A stretch of 64,000 nucleotides of DNA, from NCBI GenBank assembly GCA_020696365.1, contig JAEHCM010000005.1:124001-188000 (forward strand). The letters run 5' to 3'. Below the pieces are notes generated by a model that saw nothing but the letters and a program-made list of their open reading frames with translations, had not been told where the DNA came from and made no database searches. Source of the stretch: Thermoplasmata archaeon. Lineage in GTDB: Archaea > Thermoplasmatota > Thermoplasmata > UBA10834. Within the stretch, counting starts at the first letter, position 1. Each line of letters starts with the position of its first letter. Position numbers and translations under genes: made by a program. This document shows, piece after piece, positions 34,036 through 43,337 of the stretch.

Positions 34036-35146
34036 GTACTTCCTCCAAGGCAACGAGGCGTGCACTGAAGCATCGCTCTTGGCAGGCCTGAAGTTCTTCG
34101 CAGGATACCCCATCACCCCTTCCACGGAGATCGCGGAAGGGCTCTCCAGCAGGCTTCCTCAGACGGATGGGGAGTTCATTCAGATGGAGGACGAGATAGC
34201 CTGCGTATCCGCCATCATCGGCGCTTCATGGGGAGGCGCCAAGTCGATGACCGCCACATCAGGACCTGGATTCTCGCTTATGCAGGAGGCGGTCGGATAC
34301 GCCGCCATGACGGAGACGCCGATGGTCATCGTCAACGTCATGCGCGGAGGACCATCCACCGGTCAGCCCACGAGAGCGTCCCAGGGGGATGTCATGGCCA
34401 CCAAATATGGCTCTCACGGCGACTACCAGGTAATCGCGTTCGCTCCGGCAAGCGTGCAGGAGATGTTCGACCTCACGGTGAAAGCGTTCAACTACTCCGA
34501 GAAATATCGCGTGCCCACCTTCGTCCTGTCGGACGCCGAGGTCGGCCACATGAGAGGACTTCTGACGGTCCCGAAGGACATCAAGATAGTCAACCGCAAG
34601 GAGAAGGGCGTCCGGCGAGCAGACGAGGCGTATGACGTCCCGGACGACAGGGTCCCCCCATTCCCCACCTTCGGCAAGGGCCACAAGGCAACCGTGACTG
34701 GAATCACACACACGCCCAAGGCACGGATCGAGCCGGAAGATCCGAAGGTCCATCAGGAGCTGGTCGGGCGGCTGAACGACAAGATAACCGCCAACCGACG
34801 GGACATCAACAAGTGGGAGATCATAGGCCCAGACTCGAAGACGATGATAGTCTCCTACGGTTCGGCCTCGTTCGGTGGGCGCGAAGTCGCGGCCAGAGAC
34901 GACAGGGTCGGGCTCCTGAGGCTGAAGAGCTTATGGCCCCTCCCTGTCGAACCCATCCGAGAGGTGGCAGAGAAGTGCGAACAGCTTCTGGTGTGCGAGA
35001 TGAACCTCGGACAACTGTTCTGGGAGATCAAGCGAGTCGCCCTGGAGGCGGGGTGTAAGCGGATCGAACTCCTGGCGAAGATCGGGGGAGACCCACCTAC
35101 ACCGGGAGAGGTAAGGCACAAACTCAGAGAGATGGGGGTGATCTGA
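34016..35146 (+). CDS. korA: 2-oxoacid:ferredoxin oxidoreductase, alpha subunit
   Basis: Catalytic alpha subunit of the CoA- and ferredoxin-dependent 2-oxoacid (probably 2-oxoglutarate-type) oxidoreductase. Pyrimidine-binding domain with FFAGYPITPSTEIAE, TATSGPGFSLMQEAVG and RGGPSTGQPT, all strongly conserved in KorA. C-terminal domain has ICEMNLGQL-like LLVCEMNLGQLFWEIK. The four-subunit DABC order is the KorDABC type seen in methanogens and fermenting archaea. Substrate among 2-oxoacids is inferred. Confidence 0.93.
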   Translation: MTIKPGEYFLQGNEACTEASLLAGLKFFAGYPITPSTEIAEGLSSRLPQTDGEFIQMEDEIACVSAIIGASWGGAKSMTATSGPGFSLMQEAVGYAAMTETPMVIVNVMRGGPSTGQPTRASQGDVMATKYGSHGDYQVIAFAPASVQEMFDLTVKAFNYSEKYRVPTFVLSDAEVGHMRGLLTVPKDIKIVNRKEKGVRRADEAYDVPDDRVPPFPTFGKGHKATVTGITHTPKARIEPEDPKVHQELVGRLNDKITANRRDINKWEIIGPDSKTMIVSYGSASFGGREVAARDDRVGLLRLKSLWPLPVEPIREVAEKCEQLLVCEMNLGQLFWEIKRVALEAGCKRIELLAKIGGDPPTPGEVRHKLREMGVI

Positions 35147-35964
35147 TGGAGTTGTTCGACTTCTACGACCAGGATCGTTGGCCTCACGTCTTCTGCCCTG
35201 GCTGCGGCAACGGTACCGTAATGAACTGCTTCTTCCGGGCATTCAACGAGATCGGATGGAAGCTCGACAACACAGTGTTCGTGAGCGGGATAGGCTGCTC
35301 GTCGAGGATCCCGCTGTACATCAACTCGGACGCCATACACACCACGCACGGCCGGGCGATCGCGGTCGCAACAGGCCTGAAACTGTCCAGGCCAGAACTG
35401 GATGTCGTCGTGTTCACCGGGGACGGCGACCTCGGTGCGATAGGCGGCAACCACTTCATCAACGGGTGCAGGAGGAATGTCGACCTGGACGTCATCTGCA
35501 TCAACAACAACATCTACGGGATGACGGGCGGCCAGGCGTCCATCACGACCCCGCATGATTTCATATCCACGACGACGCCGTTCGGCAACACGGAATATCC
35601 TTTCGACCTCGCTGAGATCGCGGTCGCCGCAGGAGCGAACTACGTCGCCAGGTGGACCACCAGGCACGTGCACGAGCTGACGAAGTCGATCAAAGCATCC
35701 CTCGAAAAGAAAGGGTTTAACTTCGTCGAGGTGGTGTCGCAGTGCCCGACTAACTTCGGCAGAAGGAACAAGATGGCGGACCCCACTGCTCTCCTGGACT
35801 GGTTCAAGGAGAGTTCGGTCCGGAGGGACAAGGCGCGCGCTGCCGCAATCGACCATGTCGACCTCAACCTCGCAGGGCAGATAACGACGGGCGAGTTCGT
35901 GTGCAGGGACCGTGAATGCTACCACGATCGCAAAGGAGGTGGAACCCATGGAGATGGGCATTAG
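35146..35964 (+). CDS. korB: 2-oxoacid:ferredoxin oxidoreductase, beta subunit
   Basis: Thiamine-diphosphate-binding beta subunit. FCPGCGNGTVMN at the start, the TPP motif GDGDLGAIGG followed by INNNIYGMTGGQ, and SQCPTNFGRRN near the end. Length 272 residues. Its ATG overlaps the korA stop by one base (TGATG), and its last 17 bases overlap the korC start, so the subunits are translationally coupled. Confidence 0.94.
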   Translation: MELFDFYDQDRWPHVFCPGCGNGTVMNCFFRAFNEIGWKLDNTVFVSGIGCSSRIPLYINSDAIHTTHGRAIAVATGLKLSRPELDVVVFTGDGDLGAIGGNHFINGCRRNVDLDVICINNNIYGMTGGQASITTPHDFISTTTPFGNTEYPFDLAEIAVAAGANYVARWTTRHVHELTKSIKASLEKKGFNFVEVVSQCPTNFGRRNKMADPTALLDWFKESSVRRDKARAAAIDHVDLNLAGQITTGEFVCRDRECYHDRKGGGTHGDGH

Positions 35965-36529
35965 GTTCACAGGCTTCGGAGGACAGGGTGTGATCCTGAT
36001 GGGGATAGCCCTCGCCAGAGCCGCGGCGCTCCACGACCAGCCGGTAGGCGCCGATGGCAAGGTGAGGAGGAAGAACGCCATACAGACGCAGTCCTACGGC
36101 CCTTCTGCCAGGGGAGGGCATTCGAAGTGCGATGTGAAGATCTCCAGCGAGACGATGCACTATCCGTTCGTCGAGATACCGGACTTCCTGGTCGTCATGT
36201 CCAGACCGGGATACGAGAAGTACATCCACGACATCAAACCCGAAACAAAGATAATCATCGACCCGGACCTCATCCCTCAGAGGCCTAGCGGACACCTGTT
36301 CAGGGTCAGGGCCACGAAGTCCGCAGAGGAGCTCGGGACGAGGATCGTTGCCAATGTGGTCATGCTCGGAGCCATGAGGGAGATCTCCAACATCGTGACA
36401 TACGAGGCGATGGAGAAGGCGGTGCTCGAGGTCGTACCCAAGCCGACTCACGACTTGAACAAGAGCGCCCTCAGCCTGGGACGCAGCCTCGCTAGAGAGG
36501 CCGTCCACGGTGCCGAGGACAAGGATTAA
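35948..36529 (+). CDS. korC: 2-oxoacid:ferredoxin oxidoreductase, gamma subunit
   Basis: Gamma subunit with the CoA-related domain: GIRFTGFGGQGVILMG at the start and QTQSYGPSARGGHSKCDVKIS. ATG 35948 is set by a full Shine-Dalgarno GGAGGTG six bases upstream, placed inside the end of korB; the frame is open 36 bases earlier but without such a site. Length 193 residues. Confidence 0.93.
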   Translation: MEMGIRFTGFGGQGVILMGIALARAAALHDQPVGADGKVRRKNAIQTQSYGPSARGGHSKCDVKISSETMHYPFVEIPDFLVVMSRPGYEKYIHDIKPETKIIIDPDLIPQRPSGHLFRVRATKSAEELGTRIVANVVMLGAMREISNIVTYEAMEKAVLEVVPKPTHDLNKSALSLGRSLAREAVHGAEDKD

Positions 36530-36568
36530 GGGTGGATATGCAGATGGAGACTGACGGGATATGAGGCT

Positions 36569-37219
36569 ATGATAGTGGAGTCAGTCCTCAAGGAGGGGCG
36601 GAAGGCCCTCGCAGAGAACGAGGTGAAGATGCTACTCCGAGAGTCCGGCATCCCCACAACTGATTTTCAGGTCGTCAACTCCTATGCCGACATAGAGCAG
36701 AAGAAGCTGAAGTTCCCCGTCGTCATGAAGGTGTGCTCACCCACCATCCTCCACAAGACGGACGTCGCAGGCGTGGTACTGGACATCCAGAAGGATCAGC
36801 TCGAGGGCGAATTCTCGAAGATGAGGACGAAGTTCGAGAAGGAACCGATACTAGTCGAGTCGATGCAAGACAGACGGGTGGAGGTGATAGTGGGGCTCAT
36901 CAACGACCCGACCTTCGGCCTGACGATCATGTTCGGCCTTGGGGGAATCTACACAGAGGTCTACAAGGACGTGACCTTCAGGGTCGTCCCGATAAACAAG
37001 CAAGACGCGGAGGAGATGCTCAGCGAGATCAAGGCCGCGCCCATACTAGAGGGGTTCCGCAAGATCAAGGTGGACAGGGAAGCCCTGGTGAACCTCCTGC
37101 TCAAGGTGTCCGCGCTCGGGATGAAGCACATGGACCACCTCGACCAGATGGACCTCAATCCCGTCTTCGTCAAGGCGAAGGGCGTCGTCGTGGTGGACGC
37201 GAAGATGCTTCTGAAGTAG
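36569..37219 (+). CDS. acdB: ADP-forming acetyl/acyl-CoA synthetase, beta subunit
   Basis: ATP-grasp subunit of ACD, which transfers the phosphoryl group from the alpha-subunit His to ADP. Opening block ALAENEVKMLLRESGIP, PVVMKVCSPTILHKTDVAGV (with the conserved HK-T-D), FGLTIMFGLGGIYTEV (phosphate-binding Gly loop) and MDLNPVFVKAKG near the end. Length 216 residues, the normal beta-subunit size. It lies 39 bases after korC in the same direction: the product of the oxidoreductase is the substrate of this enzyme. The alpha subunit is 9 kb away (acdA). Confidence 0.93.
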   Translation: MIVESVLKEGRKALAENEVKMLLRESGIPTTDFQVVNSYADIEQKKLKFPVVMKVCSPTILHKTDVAGVVLDIQKDQLEGEFSKMRTKFEKEPILVESMQDRRVEVIVGLINDPTFGLTIMFGLGGIYTEVYKDVTFRVVPINKQDAEEMLSEIKAAPILEGFRKIKVDREALVNLLLKVSALGMKHMDHLDQMDLNPVFVKAKGVVVVDAKMLLK

Positions 37220-37345
37220 ACACAGTACCGCACCAGCCTCACGACACTGTCGGGATGATCAACCAACAATTAAATAGAGAGACCTCACGTACCGGCTCCG
37301 GCGCATCCTGGCTCTCGCCAGGAGACGCAGAGAGGCATCTTGGAT

Positions 37346-37747
37346 ATGGGCGACGCCAGAGAGGAAACGGCCAACAGTCACTTCGAGTGCACCGAGGCTG
37401 AGCGAGCGGCCTTTGAGGCCGGAATCAAGATGGGGGCAATTTACCACCAGTTCGTCGGAGTACCCGTAAGCTCCGACAGCGCGGAGACGCTGGAGAGGGC
37501 AATGGAAGCGGGGTGCAGCGTTCAGCCGTTCGTCGAGAGCGTCAAGGTGAGGATCGATCGGAAGAAGCTGAAGAGCAAGCGCGGGCAGTTCGACTACGTT
37601 TCCCTCACGGGCGAGATGCTGAGCGTCGACCTTGTAGTCGCATACAAAGGATCTCGCGTGGAGGCGCAGATGAAGTACATCGAGGAGATGGACTATCCCT
37701 TGATGTTCATCAAGCACGTGGAGAGGGGACAGCCGAAACGAGCATGA
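37346..37747 (+). CDS. mptD: Archaeal dihydroneopterin aldolase (MptD family)
   Basis: Protein of 133 residues matching the archaeal DHNA family (PF04038): AAFEAGIKMGAIYHQFVGVP at the start of the domain, QPFVESVKVRI, and MDYPLMFIKHV at the end. MptD cleaves 7,8-dihydroneopterin to 6-hydroxymethyl-dihydropterin on the way to tetrahydromethanopterin or folate. ATG 37346; TTG 37340 is also possible. A TATA-like ATTAAATA (37268-37275) lies about 70 bases upstream. Other pterin genes are not in the window. Confidence 0.85.
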   Translation: MGDAREETANSHFECTEAERAAFEAGIKMGAIYHQFVGVPVSSDSAETLERAMEAGCSVQPFVESVKVRIDRKKLKSKRGQFDYVSLTGEMLSVDLVVAYKGSRVEAQMKYIEEMDYPLMFIKHVERGQPKRA

Positions 37748-37856
37748 GACCCGTTCGAGGCCCATGACAAGAAAGACCCCCAGTGGAGATATATGATATG
37801 CGTTATATATTTGAAAAGCCATACCCGAGCCAGCATTCCAAGCATTAGGTGAACCC

Positions 37857-38402
37857 ATGGCGAGAGGAATCAAGATAGGCATAACTGGACTCCCCGGAGC
37901 GGGAAAAACCCAGGCCCTCGTCAAGGTCATCGAGATGCTGGAGGAAGAGGGACAGGTGGTCGGCGGCATGATCACCGAGCCAATCATAGAGGACGGCAAG
38001 AGAGTCGGTTTCTACGTGATGGACTGGAAAACGAAGAAGAAGGCCGTGTTCGCACACGTAGACACAGAGTCCAAGTTCTACGTCGGCAAATACGGCGTCA
38101 ACCTGGAATCCCTGGACACCGTTGGCGTAGAGGCATTACTGGACTCCAGCAAGAACGCCGACGTCATAGTGATAGACGAAGTGGGCAAGATGGAGGTCGA
38201 GTCCGAGCAGTTCGTGAAGGCTGTCAAGAACGCGATGGAGGTTGACAAGCCCATGATCCTGACACTCCACAAGAAATCAAGGAACCCGCTGCTCCAGGAC
38301 ATACGCCGCAGGGATGACGTCCGCATCCTGGAGGTCACGCCGATCAACAGGAACCTCCTGCCCTACAAGATCATGAAGCTGATGAAAGGCGAGTACCTTT
38401 GA
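37857..38402 (+). CDS. THEP1-type nucleoside triphosphatase
   Basis: P-loop NTPase of 181 residues: Walker A GLPGAGKT (10-17), the GGMITEPI and VGFYVMDW strands typical of THEP1, Walker B DVIVIDEVGKME, and PMILTLHKKSRNPL. THEP1 proteins hydrolyse NTPs; the physiological role is unknown. A TATA-like GTTATATATT (near 37802-37811) precedes it. Its TGA overlaps the TTG start of trm1, so the two are coupled. Confidence 0.88.
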   Translation: MARGIKIGITGLPGAGKTQALVKVIEMLEEEGQVVGGMITEPIIEDGKRVGFYVMDWKTKKKAVFAHVDTESKFYVGKYGVNLESLDTVGVEALLDSSKNADVIVIDEVGKMEVESEQFVKAVKNAMEVDKPMILTLHKKSRNPLLQDIRRRDDVRILEVTPINRNLLPYKIMKLMKGEYL

Positions 38403-39532
38403 AGCATACTGAGATATGTGAGGGGTCAACCAGGCTTCTTGTCCCTTCGGGCTTCTGCGAGAAAGGACCTGGAAAGAACACTGGAGAGGTGTTCTACAAC
38501 AGGCAGATGGAATTCGGCAGAGATGTCTCGGTGATGCTCTCCAGGACGCTTCTCGATAGAAGATGCCGGGCGCTCGACGGGCTCGCGGCCACGGGGGCCC
38601 GAGGGATCAGAATGGCGAACGAGGGTGGTTCCGAGGCTACGTTCTTCCTGAACGACAGGAACGAAGAGGCTTTTCGTCTGATTGAGAAGAACGTAGAACT
38701 CAACGGGCTGGGCCCGAACACGACAGTGTGGTGCAGAGACGTGAGGGCGCTCCTGGCAGAGGAACGGTTCGACTACATCGACATCGACCCGTTCGGGACG
38801 CCGGTCGATTTCATTGATGCCGCGGTCCAGGGTTGTCGGAACGGCGGGATCGTCGCAGTGACCGCCACGGACACCGCCCCTTTGTGCGGGACATACCCTA
38901 AGACTTCCTCTAGGAGGTACGGCGCGAGATCCCTCAGGAGCAACTTCTCCCATGAGACGGGACTCCGCATACTCATCGGCTACCTGGCAAGGGAGGCGGC
39001 GAAACACGACCGCGGATGCGAACCTCTGCTGTGCTACAGCGCAGATCACTACCTGCGGTGCCATGTCAGGATCGCGAAGGGAGCCCGGAAAGCGGACGAC
39101 AGCCTGGGCAGGCTGGGATACGCATTGTACGACCCGAAGAGCCTGGCGAGGGAGATCGTGAGCGAACGACCGACGGAGGACTGCGCTTTCGCAGGTCCGC
39201 TGTGGACGGGAGAGCTCCACGACGGTGACGCGTTGATGGCGCTAACGCCAACGAACGATCTGGGAACGAAGCGACGGTCCGAGAAGATGCTGGGGCTCTG
39301 GCGGGGGGAGGTAGGCGCACCCCCGCTGCATTTTGTCGTGGACGAGCTGGCACAGAGGACACGTTGCGAACCCCCCAGGATGACGACTCTCATCGACAGG
39401 ATCCGTGAGATGGGGGCCATGGCGGTGCCCACGCATTTCAACTCCAAGGGTTTCAAGACGGACCTCCCTCTCGACGATCTCATCCGGCTGTTCGCTGGAA
39501 CGGTAGGAAGGGACGGGGCGCCTGGAAATTGA
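38399..39532 (+). CDS. trm1: tRNA (guanine26-N2)-dimethyltransferase
   Basis: SAM-dependent enzyme that makes m2G/m2,2G at position 26 of tRNA. FYNRQMEFGRDVSVML, SAM-binding LDGLAATGARGIR, catalytic IDIDPFGTPVDFIDA and the VTATDTAPLCGTYP block are all characteristic. The TTG start at 38399 overlaps the THEP1 stop and is supported by AAAGGCG upstream. The C-terminal domain (about 270-375) is complete. Length 377 residues is normal. Confidence 0.95.
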   Translation: MKHTEICEGSTRLLVPSGFCEKGPGKNTGEVFYNRQMEFGRDVSVMLSRTLLDRRCRALDGLAATGARGIRMANEGGSEATFFLNDRNEEAFRLIEKNVELNGLGPNTTVWCRDVRALLAEERFDYIDIDPFGTPVDFIDAAVQGCRNGGIVAVTATDTAPLCGTYPKTSSRRYGARSLRSNFSHETGLRILIGYLAREAAKHDRGCEPLLCYSADHYLRCHVRIAKGARKADDSLGRLGYALYDPKSLAREIVSERPTEDCAFAGPLWTGELHDGDALMALTPTNDLGTKRRSEKMLGLWRGEVGAPPLHFVVDELAQRTRCEPPRMTTLIDRIREMGAMAVPTHFNSKGFKTDLPLDDLIRLFAGTVGRDGAPGN

Positions 39533-39572
39533 AAGCTTTAATATCGCGCCTGGCCATGACGAGGCCGATACA

Positions 39573-40877
39573 ATGCCGACCTTAGCAGTCGTAGGCGCTC
39601 AGTGGGGCGACGAAGGAAAGGGCAAGATCGTCGATTATCTTGCTCAAGAGGCACATGTCGTGGTGCGCTTCCAGGGAGGCAACAATGCGGGCCACAGCGT
39701 CAAGGTCGGCGAGGAGCTCTTCAAGCTGCATCACCTGCCGTCAGGCATACTCCGCTCCAGCAAGACGGCGGTCATCGCGAACGGAGTGGTGATCGACCCG
39801 GGAGTCCTTCTGGAAGAAGTCGACGGCCTCCGGAAAAGGGGGAAGAGCGTCAAGAACCTCCGAATCAGCGAACGCGCGCATGTGATCATGCCTTACCACA
39901 AGCTCCTCGACGCCGCTGAGGAGGGCATGAGAGAGGGCGCCAAGGTGGGCACGACCGGCAGAGGGATAGGCCCCGCGTACGCGGACAAGGCCGCAAGGCT
40001 AGGCATCCGGATGGGAGAGCTTGTCGACCAGGACCTCCTTGAGGAGAGGCTCTCATTCCTGGTTCCATTGAAGAATAAAATGCTACAAGCTCTAGGGAGC
40101 GATTCACGTATTGACGAGAAAAAGGTATTGGACGAATACTCCGAATACGGTCGTCGGCTCAAGGTCCATGTCACCGATACAGGAGGCCTCCTGTCGGATG
40201 CGATCGCCAAGAAGAGGAGGGTACTGTTCGAAGGGGCCCAGGGCACGATGCTAGACATCGACCACGGAACCTATCCGTTCGTCACATCGTCCAACACGGT
40301 CAGCGGGAACGCCGCGACCGGCTCAGGCATACCGGCGACAGCTATCGACGATATATTCGGCGTGACCAAGGCATACACCACGCGCGTGGGGGAAGGGCCG
40401 TTCCCCACGGAACTGTTCGGAGAGCTGAGCACATGCATAGCTGAGAAGGGTGGGGAGTTCGGGACCACCACGGGTAGGAACCGTAGGTGCGGCTGGCTTG
40501 ACCTCGTCGTACTCCGGCACGCGCACGCGCTCAACGGGTTCACCGGATTGGCGTTGACCAAGATAGACATCCTGGGCGGCTTTGATGAGCTCAAGGTCTG
40601 CACCCATTACACGCTCGACGGAAGGAAAACGACGCGCTTCCCTGCAGACCTGAGGCGGCTGAAGAGATGTGAACCGAAGTACCAGGTGCTCGAAGGTTGG
40701 AACGACATCGAACCGAAGCGGATGAGCAAGGTCCTGAGGGAGGGATTCAGCACCCTTCCGAGCAACATGAGGAAGTACATCAGGTTCGTGGAGAGGGAGA
40801 CGGGCGTTCGCGTGGTCCTGCTCGGGCTAGGGCGCAGGAGGAGCGAGACGCTCGACCTGAGAAAACGCCGATGGTGA
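39573..40877 (+). CDS. purA: Adenylosuccinate synthetase
   Basis: GTP-dependent first step from IMP to AMP. GAQWGDEGKGKIVD at the N-terminus (P-loop), NAGHSV, TTGRGIGPAYADK, EGAQGTMLDIDHGTYPFVTS and TKIDILGG are all family signatures. Length 434 residues, full size. A TATA-like TTTAATA is about 30 bases upstream of the ATG. Confidence 0.97.
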   Translation: MPTLAVVGAQWGDEGKGKIVDYLAQEAHVVVRFQGGNNAGHSVKVGEELFKLHHLPSGILRSSKTAVIANGVVIDPGVLLEEVDGLRKRGKSVKNLRISERAHVIMPYHKLLDAAEEGMREGAKVGTTGRGIGPAYADKAARLGIRMGELVDQDLLEERLSFLVPLKNKMLQALGSDSRIDEKKVLDEYSEYGRRLKVHVTDTGGLLSDAIAKKRRVLFEGAQGTMLDIDHGTYPFVTSSNTVSGNAATGSGIPATAIDDIFGVTKAYTTRVGEGPFPTELFGELSTCIAEKGGEFGTTTGRNRRCGWLDLVVLRHAHALNGFTGLALTKIDILGGFDELKVCTHYTLDGRKTTRFPADLRRLKRCEPKYQVLEGWNDIEPKRMSKVLREGFSTLPSNMRKYIRFVERETGVRVVLLGLGRRRSETLDLRKRRW

Positions 40878-40924
40878 CCAGACCTTCAGCTCATCAGATG
40901 CGTGTGGCGAGCCGGTTCCCGAGG

Positions 40925-40940
40925 GGGAGTTCGTGCTCCC
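40925..40940 (+). terminator. Hairpin between purA and topA
   Basis: GGGAG-TTCGTG-CTCCC, a 5-bp stem 47 bases after the purA stop and just before the topA TATA-like box TTAAATAA (40948-40955). It has no T-run, so its role in termination is uncertain. Confidence 0.3.
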
Positions 40941-40977
40941 ATCATAGTTAAATAAGCTCCCAATCATCCTGCCAGAG

Positions 40978-43293
40978 ATGCGTCGGCTTGTCATCTGCGA
41001 GAAGAATCATGCCGCACAAAGGATCGCTCTGATCCTCTCGGACGGCTCTTACAAGAGAATCTCGATCGCAGGCGCTCCAGTGCTCTATTTCGAGAAAGGC
41101 CGTGACAATTACCACGTGATCGGCCTGAGAGGACACATCGTCGAGCTTGACTATCCGGATGAGTTCAACGATTGGGAGGGAACGCCTCCGAAGAAACTCG
41201 TCACGGCGGAGCCGGTGAAGACCGTGCATCCCGCAGCCATCAGGATAATGCATGCCCTCGAAGACATCTCCCGAGGGTCTGACGAGATAATCATAGCTAC
41301 GGACTATGACCGAGAGGGCGAGCTCATCGGCGTCGAATCTCTGGAACGCCTCGAGGTCGAGGCACCCATCAGAAGGGCGAAATTCAGCGCCCTCACGAAG
41401 GGGGAGGTCGAGCGGGCGTTCGGAAACCTCGTGGATGTCGACTACAAGCTGGCCACCGCAGCGGAGACGAGGCAGTACATAGACCTCGCGTGGGGGGCGT
41501 CTCTGACCAGGTTCATGTCCTTAGCCTCCGGCCAGCGAGGCAGCGATTTCCTCTCGGTCGGCCGTGTGCAGACGCCTACGCTCGCGCTGATTGTCTCGCG
41601 AGAGAAAGGGATCCGCGAGTTCGTCCCGAAACAGTACTGGACGGTCACGGCAGACCTGAAGAAGGGCACAGGGTTCAGTGCATCACACAAGCATGGGAGG
41701 TTCGATGAGAAGGGCGAGGCAACGGATGTCGTCGCCCGGGCTAGGCGGGCCAAGGAAGCCCTTGTCAAGAGCGTAGAGCAGGAAGACAAGTCGGAGTATC
41801 CTCCACCTCCGTTCAGCACCACCGTGTTCCTGGCAGAGGCGTCCAAGAGGGGGTTGACCGCTTCCCAGGCGATGAAGGTCGCCGAGGACCTCTACACCGA
41901 AGGCTACATCTCATATCCGAGGACGGACAACACCGTCTATCCTCCGTCCCTGAGCCTCAAGGCAATACTCGATAAGCTCAGGAAATCGGAGTTCTCCGAG
42001 GAGGTCGAGGAGATACTGTCCCAGAAGACGATAAGTCCGTCACGCGGGAAGGTGAGCACCACAGACCATCCGCCCATACACCCGGTCGAAGCAGCTAGGA
42101 AGTCGGAGCTCAAAGGCGGCAGATGGACCGTGTACGAGCTCGTCACCAGGCGCTTCCTGGCGACCGTCGCGCCGCACTGCAAATCGACGGTTACGAAGGT
42201 CGAACTGGACATCGGCGAAGAGCCCTTCAAGGTGGAAGGCTACGAGATAACCTCGCCCGGCTGGCGAAAATACTATCCGTACTACAGGGTCCAGGAGGTG
42301 ATCCTGCCGGAGCTCAAAGCGGGAGAGAACGTCGAGGTTGTCAGGGTACATTCATCCGATAAGAAGACCCAGCCCCCACCGAGGTTCTCCCAGGGCACGC
42401 TCATCATGGAGATGGAAAGACAAGGGCTGGGCACCAAGAGCACGAGGCACGAAACCGTTCAGAAACTCTTCGACAGGAAGTTCGCGAAGGGGACGAAGAT
42501 AGAGCCGACCGAGAGTGGCATAGCCGTCGTCACCGCCCTTGAGGACCATGCGAGACTGCACGACGAGTACAAGATCACAGATGCGAAGATGACATCTCAT
42601 CTCGAGATGGAGATGGACCTGATAGCCAAGGGAGAGCGTGAGCAACCCGATGTCATCGAAGAGAGTCAGGCGATGCTCGAGGATATCATCGACGTCCTTG
42701 AGAAGAACAAGAGGGAGATCGGAGACGACATCAGGAAGGCACTCATGAAGCAGCGGTCCCTGGGCAAGTGCCCGGAGTGCGAGTCAGGAGAGATAGTGGA
42801 GATAAGGAAACGCGACGGTGACTCCTTCGCGGGATGCTCCCAATACCCCGAATGCAGGAGGACTTACCCCCTTCCGAATGGCATGCTGGTACAGTCGGCG
42901 AACGAACCCTGCGAGGTGTGTGGAGCACCGAAGATAAGGATCGTGTCAAAGGGTCAGGCGCCGGTCGTGATGTGCATAGACCCGAAATGCAAGAGTTCGC
43001 AGAAGCAACGGTACATAGGGAAATGCCCACAGTGCGGCGGCGACATGACAACGGTCCAGTCGAGAAAGGGCAAGCGGTTCACAGGGTGCATGGGATACCC
43101 GGATTGCAGGACGATGTTCCCCCTGCCTCAGAAGGGCAGGATCGTCCCGACAGGGGAGGCGTGCAGCGAGTGCGGAGCCCCGGTAATCAAGGTATGGCAG
43201 AAGGGAAACAAGGTACCGTGGGTGCTCTGCGTCAACATGGACTGTTCAAAGAAGACGAAGAAGAACGAGAAGAAAGTCTCCTCTGCGAAGTGA
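40978..43293 (+). CDS. topA: DNA topoisomerase I (type IA)
   Basis: Relaxes negatively supercoiled DNA by single-strand passage. N-terminal TOPRIM domain (LVICEKNHAAQRIA, and ATDYDREGELIG with the metal-binding acids), catalytic Tyr313 in GYISYPRTDN. The C-terminal 170 residues hold four Cys4 zinc modules (CPECESG, CEVCGAP, CPQCGGD, CSECGAP, each with a second Cys pair). 771 residues. TATA-like box 23-30 bases upstream gives a leaderless message. No helicase domain, so it is not reverse gyrase. Confidence 0.96.
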   Translation: MRRLVICEKNHAAQRIALILSDGSYKRISIAGAPVLYFEKGRDNYHVIGLRGHIVELDYPDEFNDWEGTPPKKLVTAEPVKTVHPAAIRIMHALEDISRGSDEIIIATDYDREGELIGVESLERLEVEAPIRRAKFSALTKGEVERAFGNLVDVDYKLATAAETRQYIDLAWGASLTRFMSLASGQRGSDFLSVGRVQTPTLALIVSREKGIREFVPKQYWTVTADLKKGTGFSASHKHGRFDEKGEATDVVARARRAKEALVKSVEQEDKSEYPPPPFSTTVFLAEASKRGLTASQAMKVAEDLYTEGYISYPRTDNTVYPPSLSLKAILDKLRKSEFSEEVEEILSQKTISPSRGKVSTTDHPPIHPVEAARKSELKGGRWTVYELVTRRFLATVAPHCKSTVTKVELDIGEEPFKVEGYEITSPGWRKYYPYYRVQEVILPELKAGENVEVVRVHSSDKKTQPPPRFSQGTLIMEMERQGLGTKSTRHETVQKLFDRKFAKGTKIEPTESGIAVVTALEDHARLHDEYKITDAKMTSHLEMEMDLIAKGEREQPDVIEESQAMLEDIIDVLEKNKREIGDDIRKALMKQRSLGKCPECESGEIVEIRKRDGDSFAGCSQYPECRRTYPLPNGMLVQSANEPCEVCGAPKIRIVSKGQAPVVMCIDPKCKSSQKQRYIGKCPQCGGDMTTVQSRKGKRFTGCMGYPDCRTMFPLPQKGRIVPTGEACSECGAPVIKVWQKGNKVPWVLCVNMDCSKKTKKNEKKVSSAK

Positions 43294-43337
43294 AGGAACG
43301 ATGGCATTCCGTTGACACATCCGGAGCTCTTCTCTGC

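Noticed and set aside
34855-36081. Minus-strand frame of 408 codons across korA-korC
   Set aside because: Antisense shadow of three well-identified genes.
37259-37999. Minus-strand frame of 246 codons over mptD
   Set aside because: Covers the mptD gene and its promoter and the start of the THEP1 gene; no family similarity.
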